A DNA stretch of 64,000 bases, from the NCBI RefSeq assembly GCF_017487405.1, contig NZ_CP062222.1, positions 186,001 to 250,000 on the forward strand, given 5' to 3'. Below, in pieces: positions 27,514 through 36,391 of the stretch; the stretch's first letter is position 1, and the number at the start of each line of letters is the position of its first letter. The notes beneath the pieces were generated by a model. That model worked only from the letters and a program-made list of their open reading frames with translations. It had not been told where the DNA came from and did not search any database. The translations under genes were made by a program, and so were the position numbers. The stretch comes from Brevundimonas goettingensis. Its GTDB lineage: Bacteria > Pseudomonadota > Alphaproteobacteria > Caulobacterales > Caulobacteraceae.

Positions 27514-27669
27514 ATGGCCCTGCTCGATCCGTCGGACGACACCTTCGCCCGGCACCCCTCTTCCGACCACCAGAAGACGAACCACCCCTTCCTGTGCCTG
27601 ATCGGCGGCTTCGGCTTCATCGTCGCCACGGCCGTGGCGGTGCATGTGGTGTTCAACGTCCTGGTCTGA
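27514..27669 (+). CDS. small single-pass membrane protein (51 residues)
   Basis: A 51-residue ORF on the strand opposite to the metalloprotease array, in the 414 bp gap between paralogs 2 and 3. AAAAGGAAA precedes the ATG. A hydrophilic head (MALLDPSDDTFARHPSSDH) is followed by one membrane helix (LCLIGGFGFIVATAVAVHVV). It is not a recognised family. A tail-anchored protein with unknown partner is a plausible reading. It ends 34 bp before the stop of paralog 3, so the two are convergent. Confidence 0.55.
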   Translation: MALLDPSDDTFARHPSSDHQKTNHPFLCLIGGFGFIVATAVAVHVVFNVLV

Positions 27670-27703
27670 GCCGGGTTTGGGGGCGCGCCGAGCGGGATGA
27701 GGC

Positions 27704-29374
27704 TCAGCCGGCCTCGCTGGAGGCCGCGCCCGAACCTTCACTCGAGCCTTCACCTGAGCCCTCGTCATCGCCCTCTTCCTCGGGCGGCGGGGCGTCTTCG
27801 GTGGGCGACAGGCCCATGGCGGCCCGCGCTTGGGCCAGAAGCGCCCGCACAGCCGTCTGGCCGGACCCGCCGTGCGGATCGTTGGCCACGGGCGTCAGCA
27901 TGACGATCGCCAGTGCGGGCAGTCCGTGCGCCATATAGGCCCGGGCCGTGCGGAGACGGGCGTCCGACGACTGGGGCGCCAGGGTGGCGGCGATCTGGAG
28001 CGTCGAAAGGTCGTTGTCGTTCGGATAGCCAGACGCGGTCTTGCGGCTGTCGTCGAGCGCCAGATAGGTGCGGAAGTCCAGCGGATCGGCATCCAGGGCG
28101 CGTGACAGATAGCTGCGCACCTGGCGCATCATCCCCGCCTTGAGCGTGGCGTCGGTCTCCTTGTTCGCCATGTCGAGCAGGAATTGTCCGCCCAGCCTCA
28201 GAGCGATCGAGTCCTTGCTGTCGGCGGTCAGCAGCGGCTCCAGGGTTTCGAAGGCGTCTGACGAGGAGCCGGCCAGATTCTGGGCCCGGGCCTTGACCAG
28301 AATGCCCATCCGGTCGGTCGCGAACTGGTCGCCGGCCGCCGTGGCGTCGCGGATCAGGTGGCGCTGCTCTTCCTCGGCCTCCTTCTGGCGTTCGGCCGCC
28401 ACGCGCCGTTGGTCCTGGGTCGCGTCCGCCCCGAGCTCGCGCGGCGTGTAAGGAGCCCGGTCGAGCCGGAAGTCGAACCAGACCAGCCGGTCCCAGGAGG
28501 CGGGCAGGGCGGTGATGGAGACCTCCGCGTCCGGCAACTGGATCTGCGGAGAGAGGACCGGGATGGCCCCGCTCAGATAGCGCCGCAGGTCGTCCTGAAG
28601 CTGGGCGGGCGTCCGGCCGAAGCTGGTTTGCAGGGCCTGGCCGGTTTCCGTTCCTGCCCCGACCAGCGCCAGATACTGGCCCAGCTTCTTCGTCCGGTCC
28701 GGATCGCTGAACATATAGTGGGCCAGGGCCCAGGACTGGGCGTAGTAGTCGAACCCCCGATAGCGGCCGCTGCGCGACAGGCGCCAGCGCAGAACGTCGT
28801 CGGTCGGCGCCCAGGTGTTCGAGCCGCCCGTCAGGGAGTTCATCCGGCCCTGGCTGATCCCGCCGATCCTGATGTGGTCGCGACGCACATCCGCTTGGGC
28901 ATAGTATTCGGCGAAGCCTTCCACGAACCAGGAAGGATAGGCGACCGAGGTCATCTGGAACATGAAATGGTGGGCGTATTCGTGGAAGATGACCACGTCG
29001 TCCATTTCGCTGCGGGTGTTCACGACCGCGAAGATCCGGCCGGAATCGGGGGCGTAGAAGCCCGCCACGCTGGAGCTGATGCCCGGCGACATGCGGTCCA
29101 TGTCGCTCCCGCCGTTCGCCAGGACGATGTCCAGCTTCGGAATCTCGTGATCCACCCGGATCGGATAATAGGTCCTCAGCAGGGCGTCGAACCGCTCAAG
29201 TTTCTGGGCGTAGCGCTGGAGTTCGCCCCGGTTGGTGTCGCCGTAGATGACGAAATGGGTGGTCTCGGCCCTTAGCCATTCCGCATGGGCCGGCGCCGCC
29301 ATGGCCAGCAAGGCCGCCGCGCTCGCGGCGCAGGCCAGCACCGGGCGCAGACGCGTCCTGATCGATTCAGACAT
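27704..29374 (-). CDS. secreted gluzincin-like protein, paralog 3
   Basis: A 556-residue protein from ATG at 29374 (a GTG at 29389 would add five residues). Signal peptide to PAHA, then the family start AEWLRAETTHFVIYGDTNR. Zinc motif H131-E132-x-x-H135 (IFHEYAHHFMF) and third ligand candidate E152 (SWFVEGFAEYYA). The middle holds a long charged segment (RQKEAEEEQRHLIRDA) not seen in the others. It ends in a Glu/Ser/Gly-rich acidic tail (EEEGDDEGSGEG) after the last TPR unit. Transcribed just after paralog 4 (83 bp gap). Confidence 0.82.
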   Translation of the reverse strand: MSESIRTRLRPVLACAASAAALLAMAAPAHAEWLRAETTHFVIYGDTNRGELQRYAQKLERFDALLRTYYPIRVDHEIPKLDIVLANGGSDMDRMSPGISSSVAGFYAPDSGRIFAVVNTRSEMDDVVIFHEYAHHFMFQMTSVAYPSWFVEGFAEYYAQADVRRDHIRIGGISQGRMNSLTGGSNTWAPTDDVLRWRLSRSGRYRGFDYYAQSWALAHYMFSDPDRTKKLGQYLALVGAGTETGQALQTSFGRTPAQLQDDLRRYLSGAIPVLSPQIQLPDAEVSITALPASWDRLVWFDFRLDRAPYTPRELGADATQDQRRVAAERQKEAEEEQRHLIRDATAAGDQFATDRMGILVKARAQNLAGSSSDAFETLEPLLTADSKDSIALRLGGQFLLDMANKETDATLKAGMMRQVRSYLSRALDADPLDFRTYLALDDSRKTASGYPNDNDLSTLQIAATLAPQSSDARLRTARAYMAHGLPALAIVMLTPVANDPHGGSGQTAVRALLAQARAAMGLSPTEDAPPPEEEGDDEGSGEGSSEGSGAASSEAG

Positions 29375-29457
29375 TGCGACTACCCCCACACCTACGGCCC
29401 CACGGCCAGCGTGTGACGCGGCGCGGCTCGCGTCAAGCGGGTTGGGGCGGGGGCCTG

Positions 29458-31014
29458 TCAGTCGCCGCCGGTGGTGTCGCCGTCCTCGGGCTCGGCCGGG
29501 GCGTCTTCCTCGGCCTGGGCCTCGGCGTCCGAGACACCCTCGATCTGGTTGATCATCGACTGGGCCGCTGAGGCGGCACCGCCGCCGTGGGGGTTGTTGG
29601 CCAGGGGCTGGAGCAGGCCCAGCGCCTCTTCGGTCTCCCCTTTGTAGATCAGGGCGCTCGCCAGCTGCAGGACGGTATCCGGAAGCTGGGGCGCCAGGGT
29701 GTTGGCCAGGTGAAGCGTGGCCATGTCGTTGTCGTTCGGATAGCCGGGCATCCCGCGCCGCGCGTCGGTCAGCAGCATGAAGGTGCGGAAATTGCCGTCA
29801 TCCGCCCGGAAGGCGCGGCCCAGATACCCGCGAGCCTGCGCCAAGGCGCGGTCGCCTGCGTCGACGTCATCGCTGTCGCCGGCCGTCTTGATGGCGGCCG
29901 AGGCGAGCAGTTGCAAGGCCTCGACATTGGCCGGGTCCCGGTCGATCAGTGTCTGGGCCAAGGCCTGGCCGGCGGCTATATCGCCCAGCTTCATCTCGGC
30001 CCGGGCCAACACCAGGGTCGCCAGATCGTCGTCGGGGAAGCGCGCGGCCTGGGTGCGCACCGTGGCCAGGACGCGGGCGGCGTCATCGTCTTCGCGATCC
30101 ATGACCTTGACCCGCTGGCCGAGCATCAGAAGCGTGTCCGCCGACCGGGGCAGGTGGGTGACGGTGATCGGCGCTTCGGGGAAGTCCATGACCACGGCCT
30201 TGTACGGGATTCCGCCGCTCACATAGCGGCGCAGGGCGCGGCGCAGTCCGACCCGATCCAGCCCGGTCGCCTTCTGCATGGCCTCTACCGGATCGGTGCC
30301 CGCGCCGACGTCGAGCAGATAGGCCTTGAGCTGGACCTGCCGCTCGACATTGCCCCAGAACCAGTGGGTCAGCAGCCAGGCGAGCGGGTAGTAGGTCTCG
30401 CTGCCACGCGCTCGTCCGCCCGGCCGGTTCGACAGCAGGGTGCGCATGTCCAGCCAGGTTCCGTTCTGCAGCCAGTAGGCCCGGTTCTCGTTGTACTGGC
30501 CGACGAGAACGCGGTCCGACTTGAACTCGGCCGTGGCGTAGTATTCGGCGAAGCCCTCCACGAACCAGCCCGGATAGGGATAGGCGGCATTCTGGAACAT
30601 GAAATGGTGGGCGTATTCATGCAGCAGGGTGTCGTCGTCGCTGTCCCGGATGGCCATGGCGAAGATGTCTTCTTCGTCGGTCAGGTAATAGCCGACGATG
30701 TTGGGGCCGAGGTCCGGGCGGACGGTGACGAGACCCCCGCGCGATCCGACCAGATAGATCGGAAGCTTGCGCGGGGGCGCCTCGCCCATCGAACCGGTCA
30801 GGGAGAGGTTCAGCAGCCGGTCGTAGGTGTCCAGGTGCTGGGCGAAGCGGCGCAGGTTGGCTTCGCTGCCTTCGCTATAGACGACGAAGCGCTCGCTTTC
30901 GGCCTTCAGCCATTCGGCATGGGCCGGGCCGACGCCGGTCAGGGCCGCGAGGGCGACACCCGCGACCGCGCCCGACGAAAGACGACGGGCGCCCGCGATG
31001 ATGGATTTGAACAT
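29458..31014 (-). CDS. secreted gluzincin-like protein, paralog 4
   Basis: A 518-residue protein from ATG at 31014 (MFKSIIAG). Signal peptide cleaves near GPAHA, followed by AEWLKAESERFVVYSEGSE. Zinc motif H132-E133-x-x-H136 (LLHEYAHHFMF), third ligand candidate E153 (GWFVEGFAEYYA). TPR-like helices occupy residues 310-500 and contain GYPNDNDMATLHLANTLAPQ and LLQPLANNPHGG. The C-tail is acidic (QAEEDAPAEPEDGD). It is the first gene of the array in transcription order and shares the HFMFQ variant with paralog 3, so those two look most closely related. Confidence 0.82.
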   Translation of the reverse strand: MFKSIIAGARRLSSGAVAGVALAALTGVGPAHAEWLKAESERFVVYSEGSEANLRRFAQHLDTYDRLLNLSLTGSMGEAPPRKLPIYLVGSRGGLVTVRPDLGPNIVGYYLTDEEDIFAMAIRDSDDDTLLHEYAHHFMFQNAAYPYPGWFVEGFAEYYATAEFKSDRVLVGQYNENRAYWLQNGTWLDMRTLLSNRPGGRARGSETYYPLAWLLTHWFWGNVERQVQLKAYLLDVGAGTDPVEAMQKATGLDRVGLRRALRRYVSGGIPYKAVVMDFPEAPITVTHLPRSADTLLMLGQRVKVMDREDDDAARVLATVRTQAARFPDDDLATLVLARAEMKLGDIAAGQALAQTLIDRDPANVEALQLLASAAIKTAGDSDDVDAGDRALAQARGYLGRAFRADDGNFRTFMLLTDARRGMPGYPNDNDMATLHLANTLAPQLPDTVLQLASALIYKGETEEALGLLQPLANNPHGGGAASAAQSMINQIEGVSDAEAQAEEDAPAEPEDGDTTGGD

Positions 31015-31099
31015 AGACGCCTCGCATCCCCACAACTTGAGGATCAAGCCATAATGTGGCCGGGGGTTGCGTCAAGCGGATACGCCCGACGCCGAACCC

Positions 31100-31480
31100 T
31101 TAAGCCGCCAGGCGGTTCCAGACGGCCTTGTCGGCGGCGACGGCGTCGAGGCGGCCGCGCTTTTCCTGACGGCCCAACTGACCGATCACGGCCTCGGGCA
31201 GGGCGCAGAAGCGAGGCTCGACCAGATCCGGATCACAGTCGGCTTCCGGAGCGGCGAACAGGGCGGCGTTGATCTCCGGCGAACGGTCGGCGATCAGCCA
31301 GGCCAGACGACGGGCGCGGCCCGGATCGTTCCGGTGCAGCATCGGATCCTCGGCGAACAGCTCGCAGCCGAGCTCCAGCACATAGTCGAAGCCCAGTTTC
31401 TCGAACCGGCGCGCGTCGGCAGGCGTGACCGGGGTGGCCTCGTCCAGATCGAACACGACGTCGTTCAGAAGAAACAGCAT
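31100..31480 (-). CDS. conserved protein of unknown function
   Basis: A 126-residue soluble protein (MLFLLNDVVFDLDEATPV). It has two or three Cys, an acidic N-terminal half and helical C-terminal half. No motif identifies a function. The gene lies between the metalloprotease array and a DUF1491 gene on the same strand. A purine-rich AGGG near the ATG supports the start. Confidence 0.65.
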   Translation of the reverse strand: MLFLLNDVVFDLDEATPVTPADARRFEKLGFDYVLELGCELFAEDPMLHRNDPGRARRLAWLIADRSPEINAALFAAPEADCDPDLVEPRFCALPEAVIGQLGRQEKRGRLDAVAADKAVWNRLAA

Positions 31481-31613
31481 AGGGCCCTACTCGCCAGAAC
31501 GCCGACGTTTCTCGCCGACGACTGCACCCTAGCGTCGCTCGCTTGAGGTCCCGTTCACGAACGCGGTTAAGGTATTCTGACCGGGGAGCCGCCCTCGCGC
31601 GCACGTAGGAAGA

Positions 31614-31946
31614 TCAGGTCTTCGCCACATCCTCAGTGATGAAGTGGCGGCCTTCACGGTCCTCGATCTCGACGACCCAGATGTCGGGGTCGTAGCCGAT
31701 CTGGCGCTGGATATAGGCGTCGAGGTCGCTTTCGAACTCGCTGGTCACGGGTTGAATCCAGAGGCGTTCGCCGTCGGGGCCGAAGGCTTCGGTATAGAGC
31801 CGGGCCGTGCGGTCCAGGGTGTTGTAGGCCTTGACGATGACTGTGCCGGCGCGCTGGTCGCCACGTCGGGCGACCGTCGCATTGGCCCCCGCCAGCTCGG
31901 CGCGGCGGATCAGGGCGCTGACCCAGAGATCGCTGGAAAGAAGCAA
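31614..31946 (-). CDS. DUF1491 family protein
   Basis: A 110-residue protein that matches the DUF1491 pattern: SALIRRAELAGANATVARRGD, then GTVIVKAYN and, near the end, QIGYDPDIWVVEIEDREGRHF. The family is widespread in alphaproteobacteria and has no known function. It diverges from the following secreted protein, with 57 bp between the two starts. Confidence 0.8.
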   Translation of the reverse strand: MLLSSDLWVSALIRRAELAGANATVARRGDQRAGTVIVKAYNTLDRTARLYTEAFGPDGERLWIQPVTSEFESDLDAYIQRQIGYDPDIWVVEIEDREGRHFITEDVAKT

Positions 31947-32003
31947 ATCGCTAACCCTGCTCGGAAACGGGACCGGAACGCCCTTGGGGTTACGGTCGGG
32001 GTC

Positions 32004-32876
32004 ATGAGGACTGCCCCTGCGACCCGATACGCCAGAACCACCGTGCTCGCCATGGCGATGCTGGCCGCGCCGTTCACCGCCCTGGCGGACGCGACGGTCC
32101 CCTATTTCGAGCGCAGCTTCGTCCTGGCCGCCGACGCCAAATGCCGGCTGTTCGACCCGGCCCTGACCACCGCCCTGACCGCCTCGGCCTGGCAGGCGCG
32201 CGGCGCGGCCGCCCGCGCCGGCGCCACCGACGTCGCCCTGGCCGAGACAGCCGAACGGGCCCGGGCCAACGCCGCGCGCACGCCGTGCGCCGATCCCCAG
32301 CTGGCCGTGGTCAAGGGACGGGTCAGCGACGCCTTCGACGGCTGGTCGCGGATCGCCAAGATGAGCTTCCCTGGCGGCCGGGCCGCCTGGACCGCCGACC
32401 GCACCGCCTTCTCCAGCCCGACCTGGCGGCTGATGCAGACGACCCGCGTCGGCGCTTCGCCGGTCACCTTCGGCTATGCCGAGGGCGGGGCCGAACGCCA
32501 GACCCTGAAGGCCGTGGTCTCCTTCGTCGGCCGGTCACGTCCCTATTCGGCGCGGGTGGTGATGCGCGATATCGAGCGCGCCCCGCACCCCTATATGACC
32601 TCGCCCGGCGTCGCGGCCATGCCGCCCGAGGCCATGCGTCGCGCCTTCTTCGCCGCCGGCAATCTGCCGGCCGACAAGGGGCTGCTGCAGCCGGAGAAGA
32701 CTCAAGGGGACGCCTGGCTCTTCCCCGCCGACACCGCCGACGCCTTGGCGAAGCTGGACCCGCGCGAGCCCTTCGCGGTCGATTTCCTGTTCAGCGACGG
32801 CAGCATGGCCCGGGCGACCTTCGAAGCCGGCGACTTCGCCGCCGGCCGCGCCTTCATCGCCATGGGCTCCCTCTAG
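32004..32876 (+). CDS. secreted protein, unknown function
   Basis: A 290-residue protein from ATG at 32004 with a signal peptide (ARTTVLAMAMLAAPFTALA). Two Cys in the mature part (AKCRLFD and TPCADPQ) could pair. It has no recognised domain; the fold is probably mixed with a beta-rich C-terminal half (RPYSARVVMRDIERA). The longer in-frame extension upstream overlaps the DUF1491 gene on the other strand and is rejected. It converges with the histidine kinase gene, 4 bp apart. Confidence 0.7.
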   Translation: MRTAPATRYARTTVLAMAMLAAPFTALADATVPYFERSFVLAADAKCRLFDPALTTALTASAWQARGAAARAGATDVALAETAERARANAARTPCADPQLAVVKGRVSDAFDGWSRIAKMSFPGGRAAWTADRTAFSSPTWRLMQTTRVGASPVTFGYAEGGAERQTLKAVVSFVGRSRPYSARVVMRDIERAPHPYMTSPGVAAMPPEAMRRAFFAAGNLPADKGLLQPEKTQGDAWLFPADTADALAKLDPREPFAVDFLFSDGSMARATFEAGDFAAGRAFIAMGSL

Positions 32877-32880
32877 GGCT

Positions 32881-34575
32881 TCAGCCCGCGTCGTTGGCCG
32901 AGTTCAGGTCGGGGTGCAGGGGAATGATCTCGGCTCCGCCTTCGGGCGGCGCGGCGCGGGTCAGGCTGACGACCGGCATTCGCACCGTCACCGCCGTGCC
33001 CTCGCCGAGGGTGCTTTCGATGCTCATCCGGCCGCCGTGCAGCTCCGACAGGGCGCGGACGAGGGACAGGCCGAGGCCGGTGCCCTGGGCCCTCTGCTCG
33101 GCCCCGCCGGCCTGTTCGAAAGGACGGCCCAGACGGCGCAGATCCTCGGGCGCGACGCCGACGCCGGTGTCGGCGACGACCAGCTCCATATAGGGGCCGA
33201 TGGCGTCGACGGTCAGGGTGACCGAGCCGCGCGCCGGGGTGAACTTTATGGCGTTCGACAGCAGGTTCAGCGTCATCTGCTTGAGCGCCCTCTGGTCGGC
33301 GTCGACCATCAGGGGCTCGGGCGGCAGGACCCCATTCAGATCGACGCCCTTGTCGGTCGCCGACAGCCGGACCAGGGCGAGGGCCGCCGAGACCGCCTCG
33401 CGCGCATCGAACCGCTCGATCGACAGCTCATAGCGCTCGGCCTCGATCTTGGAGACGTCCAGCACGTCATTGATCAGATCCAGCAGGTGGCCGCCGGCCT
33501 CATGGATGCTGTCGGCATAGTCGGCGTAGCGGTCGGGCAGGGGGCCGAACAGCCGCTGGCGCATGATGTCCGAGAAGCCGAGCACGGCGTTCAGCGGGGT
33601 GCGCAGCTCATGGCTCATATTGGCCAGGAAGCGGGTCTTGCCGGCGTTCTGGGCCTCGGCCTCGGCGCGGGCGCTTTCGAGGCCGGACTCGCGCGCGAAC
33701 TGGGGCGTGCCGTCGAAGGCCTGGGCGATCAGGCGGATGCTGTCGTCGGCGCCGTCGAGGCGGCGCAGCACGACGGTGACCCGCCGGTCCAGGGCGATGC
33801 GGGGCGCGAAGATCACCTGGGCCTCCAGCCCGACGCGGGCGCGTTCGAGGGCGGCGGACACCATCGTCCTGTCGGGGGCGTGGACCTGGGCGATCAGCCC
33901 TTGCGTGAACAGGGCGTCGACGTCCAGCGCGGGCGGCGGCGTGCCATAGGCGCCCAGCACCCGGCCGTCGGAATCCATCACCAGGGTCAGGCCGGGCTGG
34001 CCGGCCAGGACACTCTCGACCCGGCCGAGATTCTCCTGAACCTGTCCCAGAACGTCGGTCCGGGGGCGGGTGGCGATGTGGATGGCGGCGACGGCGCCCA
34101 GGCCGGTGATCACGGCGGCGGTGGCGGCCAGGGCCGGGCTGTCGCCGGGCGCGCCGCCCAGCAGCACCGAGATCAGTCCGACGAGGGCCGACAGGACCAC
34201 GGCGAAGGCTCCGGTCAGGGACAGCACCCGGCCGCCGAGCAGCAGGCCCGCGACCAGGGGGGCGAAGACGAAGGCGGACAGGGATCCGGTCAGGCCGCCG
34301 GACAGGGCCGAGGCCGCCACCGAGGCCAGGCTCCAGACGCCGAGCACCAGGGCGCGGTCGCCGAGGCTGTCGCTGCGGGCCAGCCATAGTCCCGCCAGAC
34401 CCGGCAGGACCATGCCGATCAGCCCGGCTAGGACCGTGCCCTGCAGCTCGGGCGACAGCCAGTGGGCCGTGGCGATCAGCAGGAGGGTCGCCGCGGTCCA
34501 GACCAGATGCCACACGACCACGGCGCGCACGTCTTCGGCGCGTCCGGGGGTTGCGAGGGCGGGGGCGAGGTTCAA
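32881..34575 (-). CDS. membrane-bound sensor histidine kinase
   Basis: A 564-residue hybrid of a membrane domain and kinase core. The N-terminal 170 residues hold about six hydrophobic helices, followed by a PAS-like region (LTLVMDSDGRVLGAYGTP) and a HisKA box with the phosphorylated His in FLANMSHELRTPLNAVLGFS. The ATPase has N-box NLLSNAIKFT, G1 VVADTGVGV and G2 GTGLGLSLV. There is no receiver domain. The layout (six helices, PAS, HisKA) resembles DivJ of Caulobacter, which phosphorylates DivK and PleD; orthology cannot be shown without a tree. Three GANTC sites lie in its upstream region. Confidence 0.88.
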   Translation of the reverse strand: MNLAPALATPGRAEDVRAVVVWHLVWTAATLLLIATAHWLSPELQGTVLAGLIGMVLPGLAGLWLARSDSLGDRALVLGVWSLASVAASALSGGLTGSLSAFVFAPLVAGLLLGGRVLSLTGAFAVVLSALVGLISVLLGGAPGDSPALAATAAVITGLGAVAAIHIATRPRTDVLGQVQENLGRVESVLAGQPGLTLVMDSDGRVLGAYGTPPPALDVDALFTQGLIAQVHAPDRTMVSAALERARVGLEAQVIFAPRIALDRRVTVVLRRLDGADDSIRLIAQAFDGTPQFARESGLESARAEAEAQNAGKTRFLANMSHELRTPLNAVLGFSDIMRQRLFGPLPDRYADYADSIHEAGGHLLDLINDVLDVSKIEAERYELSIERFDAREAVSAALALVRLSATDKGVDLNGVLPPEPLMVDADQRALKQMTLNLLSNAIKFTPARGSVTLTVDAIGPYMELVVADTGVGVAPEDLRRLGRPFEQAGGAEQRAQGTGLGLSLVRALSELHGGRMSIESTLGEGTAVTVRMPVVSLTRAAPPEGGAEIIPLHPDLNSANDAG

Positions 34576-34635
34576 ATCGGTTCCAGATGGGCTTCGGACG
34601 CGGGCCGTCCGACCGTGAAACCTAGCGGTGGCGGC

Positions 34636-34692
34636 GAGTCGGTGCGAGAGGCCGCACCTCTGAGGCGACTCCTCGCAAGGGGAGAAGGAGTC
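34636..34692. promoter_or_regulatory. three GANTC sites between kinase and sufE
   Basis: GAGTC at 34636-34640, GACTC at 34667-34671 and GAGTC at 34688-34692 fall in 57 bp of the 229 bp divergent promoter region. GANTC is the CcrM methylation site; clusters at promoters of cell-cycle genes confer timing in Caulobacter. Confidence 0.6.
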
Positions 34693-34804
34693 TCAACTGG
34701 GGACGGTCACGCCTGTTAGGGTTACCTTCCCGACTTGTCCCCAGACGGCGCCCGGTGTTCACGGGCGGTTGTCCTCATGGGGGCGGGCCTCTATCTGGCG
34801 CCCC

Positions 34805-35233
34805 ATGACCGAGCCCGCCGCCAGTATCGCCGACACCTTCGCCGCCATGGTCGAGGATTTCGACCTGTTTGACGACTGGGAGCAGAGGATCGAATACGTC
34901 ATCGATCTGGGCAAGGGTCTGGAGCCCCTGGCCGAGGCTGACCGGATCGAGGCCAACAAGGTGCCGGGCTGCGCCGCCCAGGTCTGGCTGGCTACGGAGC
35001 GGCGCGGCGGGCGTCTTGTGTTCCACGCCGATTCCGACAGCGCCATCTCCAAGGGCAATGTGGCCCTGCTGCTGGCCCTCTATTCCGGTCGGACCCCGGC
35101 CGAGATCCTGGACTTCGACGCCAAGGCGGCGCTGGACCGGCTGGGCCTGCCCCAGGCCCTGACCCGTCAGCGGGCCAATGGGCTGAACTCCATGGTCGGT
35201 CGGATTCGTCAGGAAGCGCTCGCCGGGGCCTGA
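34805..35233 (+). CDS. sufE: SufE family sulfur acceptor
   Basis: A 142-residue protein from ATG at 34805. The active-site Cys is C56 in KVPGCAAQVWL, in the expected loop. SufE takes persulfide sulfur from the cysteine desulfurase SufS and delivers it to SufB for Fe-S cluster assembly. The rest of the suf operon is not in the window. The gene stands alone between the kinase and the DUF6456 operon, which runs towards it with a 4 bp gap. Confidence 0.9.
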   Translation: MTEPAASIADTFAAMVEDFDLFDDWEQRIEYVIDLGKGLEPLAEADRIEANKVPGCAAQVWLATERRGGRLVFHADSDSAISKGNVALLLALYSGRTPAEILDFDAKAALDRLGLPQALTRQRANGLNSMVGRIRQEALAGA

Positions 35234-35237
35234 ACCT

Positions 35238-35945
35238 TCAACCGATGCCGTAGTGTTCGGCCAGCGCCTCCAGCCCCTGTTTGAGCATGGTCTTGCCCTG
35301 GCGGCGGCGCAGGCCGAGTTCGCGCTCGGCCAGCTGCAGGCTGGAGCTGCGCAGACAGACATGGATGACGAAGGCGCGGACGCGGGGGCTGACGGCCTGC
35401 AGCGCCGCCTCGACGCGGGCGGCGGCCGAGATGGCCTGGTCGCCGGGTTCGACCCGCGCGGCCGATCCGCCGCCCGAGCGGGGCAGGGCGTCCCAGCGCA
35501 TGGTCAGGGACGGGCCCGAGGCCGCCAGTTCGCCGTCCCGTCTCAACCGCTCGCCGGCCGCGACCTCGGCCGGGGTCAGCCAGGGCCGGCCGGACGGATC
35601 GCGTCGCCGGGCCAGCCAGGCGATAGGGTTCTCGCCCAGATTGGCGGCGCGAGTGGTCAGTCGGCCGTCGTCCTCCATGACCATGGTTTCACCGATCACC
35701 AGGCCGGGACGGCCCGGGGCGGGGCCGGCGTCACGGGGTTCGGGCCGGGCGGTCCAGCCGCCTCCAGGTCGGGCGCACAGGCCCGGATCGGCGACCAGGG
35801 CGCGGAAGTCGGCCTCGTCGAGGGTCAGGCTGATCCGCGAGCGCCGGTCGCCGCCGACCCGCACCGGATAGCGGTCCGCCTGCTGGTCGATCCAGGCGCC
35901 GGGCCGGGCCAGCATCCGGCGCGCCCTGTCGGCCGCGACGCTCAT
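35238..35945 (-). CDS. DUF6456 domain protein
   Basis: A 235-residue protein from ATG at 35945, which overlaps the TGA of the upstream gene by 4 bp, so translation is coupled. The C-terminal third (RVRAFVIHVCLRSSSLQLAE, then LGLRRRQGKTMLKQGLEAL) is helical and matches the DUF6456 domain found in alphaproteobacteria; it may bind nucleic acid, given its clustered Arg and Lys. Together with the HTH gene it looks like a two-gene regulatory unit next to ctrA. Function is unknown. Confidence 0.78.
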   Translation of the reverse strand: MSVAADRARRMLARPGAWIDQQADRYPVRVGGDRRSRISLTLDEADFRALVADPGLCARPGGGWTARPEPRDAGPAPGRPGLVIGETMVMEDDGRLTTRAANLGENPIAWLARRRDPSGRPWLTPAEVAAGERLRRDGELAASGPSLTMRWDALPRSGGGSAARVEPGDQAISAAARVEAALQAVSPRVRAFVIHVCLRSSSLQLAERELGLRRRQGKTMLKQGLEALAEHYGIG

Positions 35946-36361
35946 GCCGCGCCTCCCGCCGCGCTGCCGAGCGCGAGTTCCAGTCGAGGCGTGTCGCAGA
36001 TATGGCGCAGGGTCTGTTCCATCCGGTCCAGGGCGGCGTCGATGGCGGGATTGTCGCGAGCGTCCTCGGACCAGCGGCAGCCGGTGCTGGCCGTCGCGCG
36101 AGTGACTCCGAAGGCCAGGCTGACGCGCTCCAGCGTCCAGCCATAGCCGACATGGGCCAGATAGATGGCCAGCCAGCGCCCGCGGCATCCCTTCAGCCCC
36201 AGCCGATCGCCCCGCATCGCCGCGATGGGCACATCGAAGGTCAGGGCGATCATCTGCATCGCCAGCCCCGATCGCGTCCTGTCGCCCTCCGTGACCGGCG
36301 CCCGCCAACCCGTTTCTTCCATTCCTGCCTGCAACACTGTTCCGAACTCCATGATCGACAA
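35942..36361 (-). CDS. helix-turn-helix protein with DnaA-like C-terminal region
   Basis: A 139-residue protein. The region LGLKGCRGRWLAIYLAHVGY, then WTLERVSLAFGVTRATASTG, resembles the DNA-binding domain IV of DnaA (short R-x-WLA-Y-A helix, then a helix-turn-helix) and small DnaA-related proteins of Caulobacterales. It lacks the AAA+ domain. It probably binds DNA as a transcription or replication regulator. It is the first gene of an operon whose promoter carries a perfect TATAAT within a palindrome. Orthology to DnaA regulators of Caulobacter is not established. Confidence 0.7.
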   Translation of the reverse strand: MSIMEFGTVLQAGMEETGWRAPVTEGDRTRSGLAMQMIALTFDVPIAAMRGDRLGLKGCRGRWLAIYLAHVGYGWTLERVSLAFGVTRATASTGCRWSEDARDNPAIDAALDRMEQTLRHICDTPRLELALGSAAGGAA

Positions 36362-36391
36362 CGGCCATGGTGGGTCCGCTTTCGAACCATG

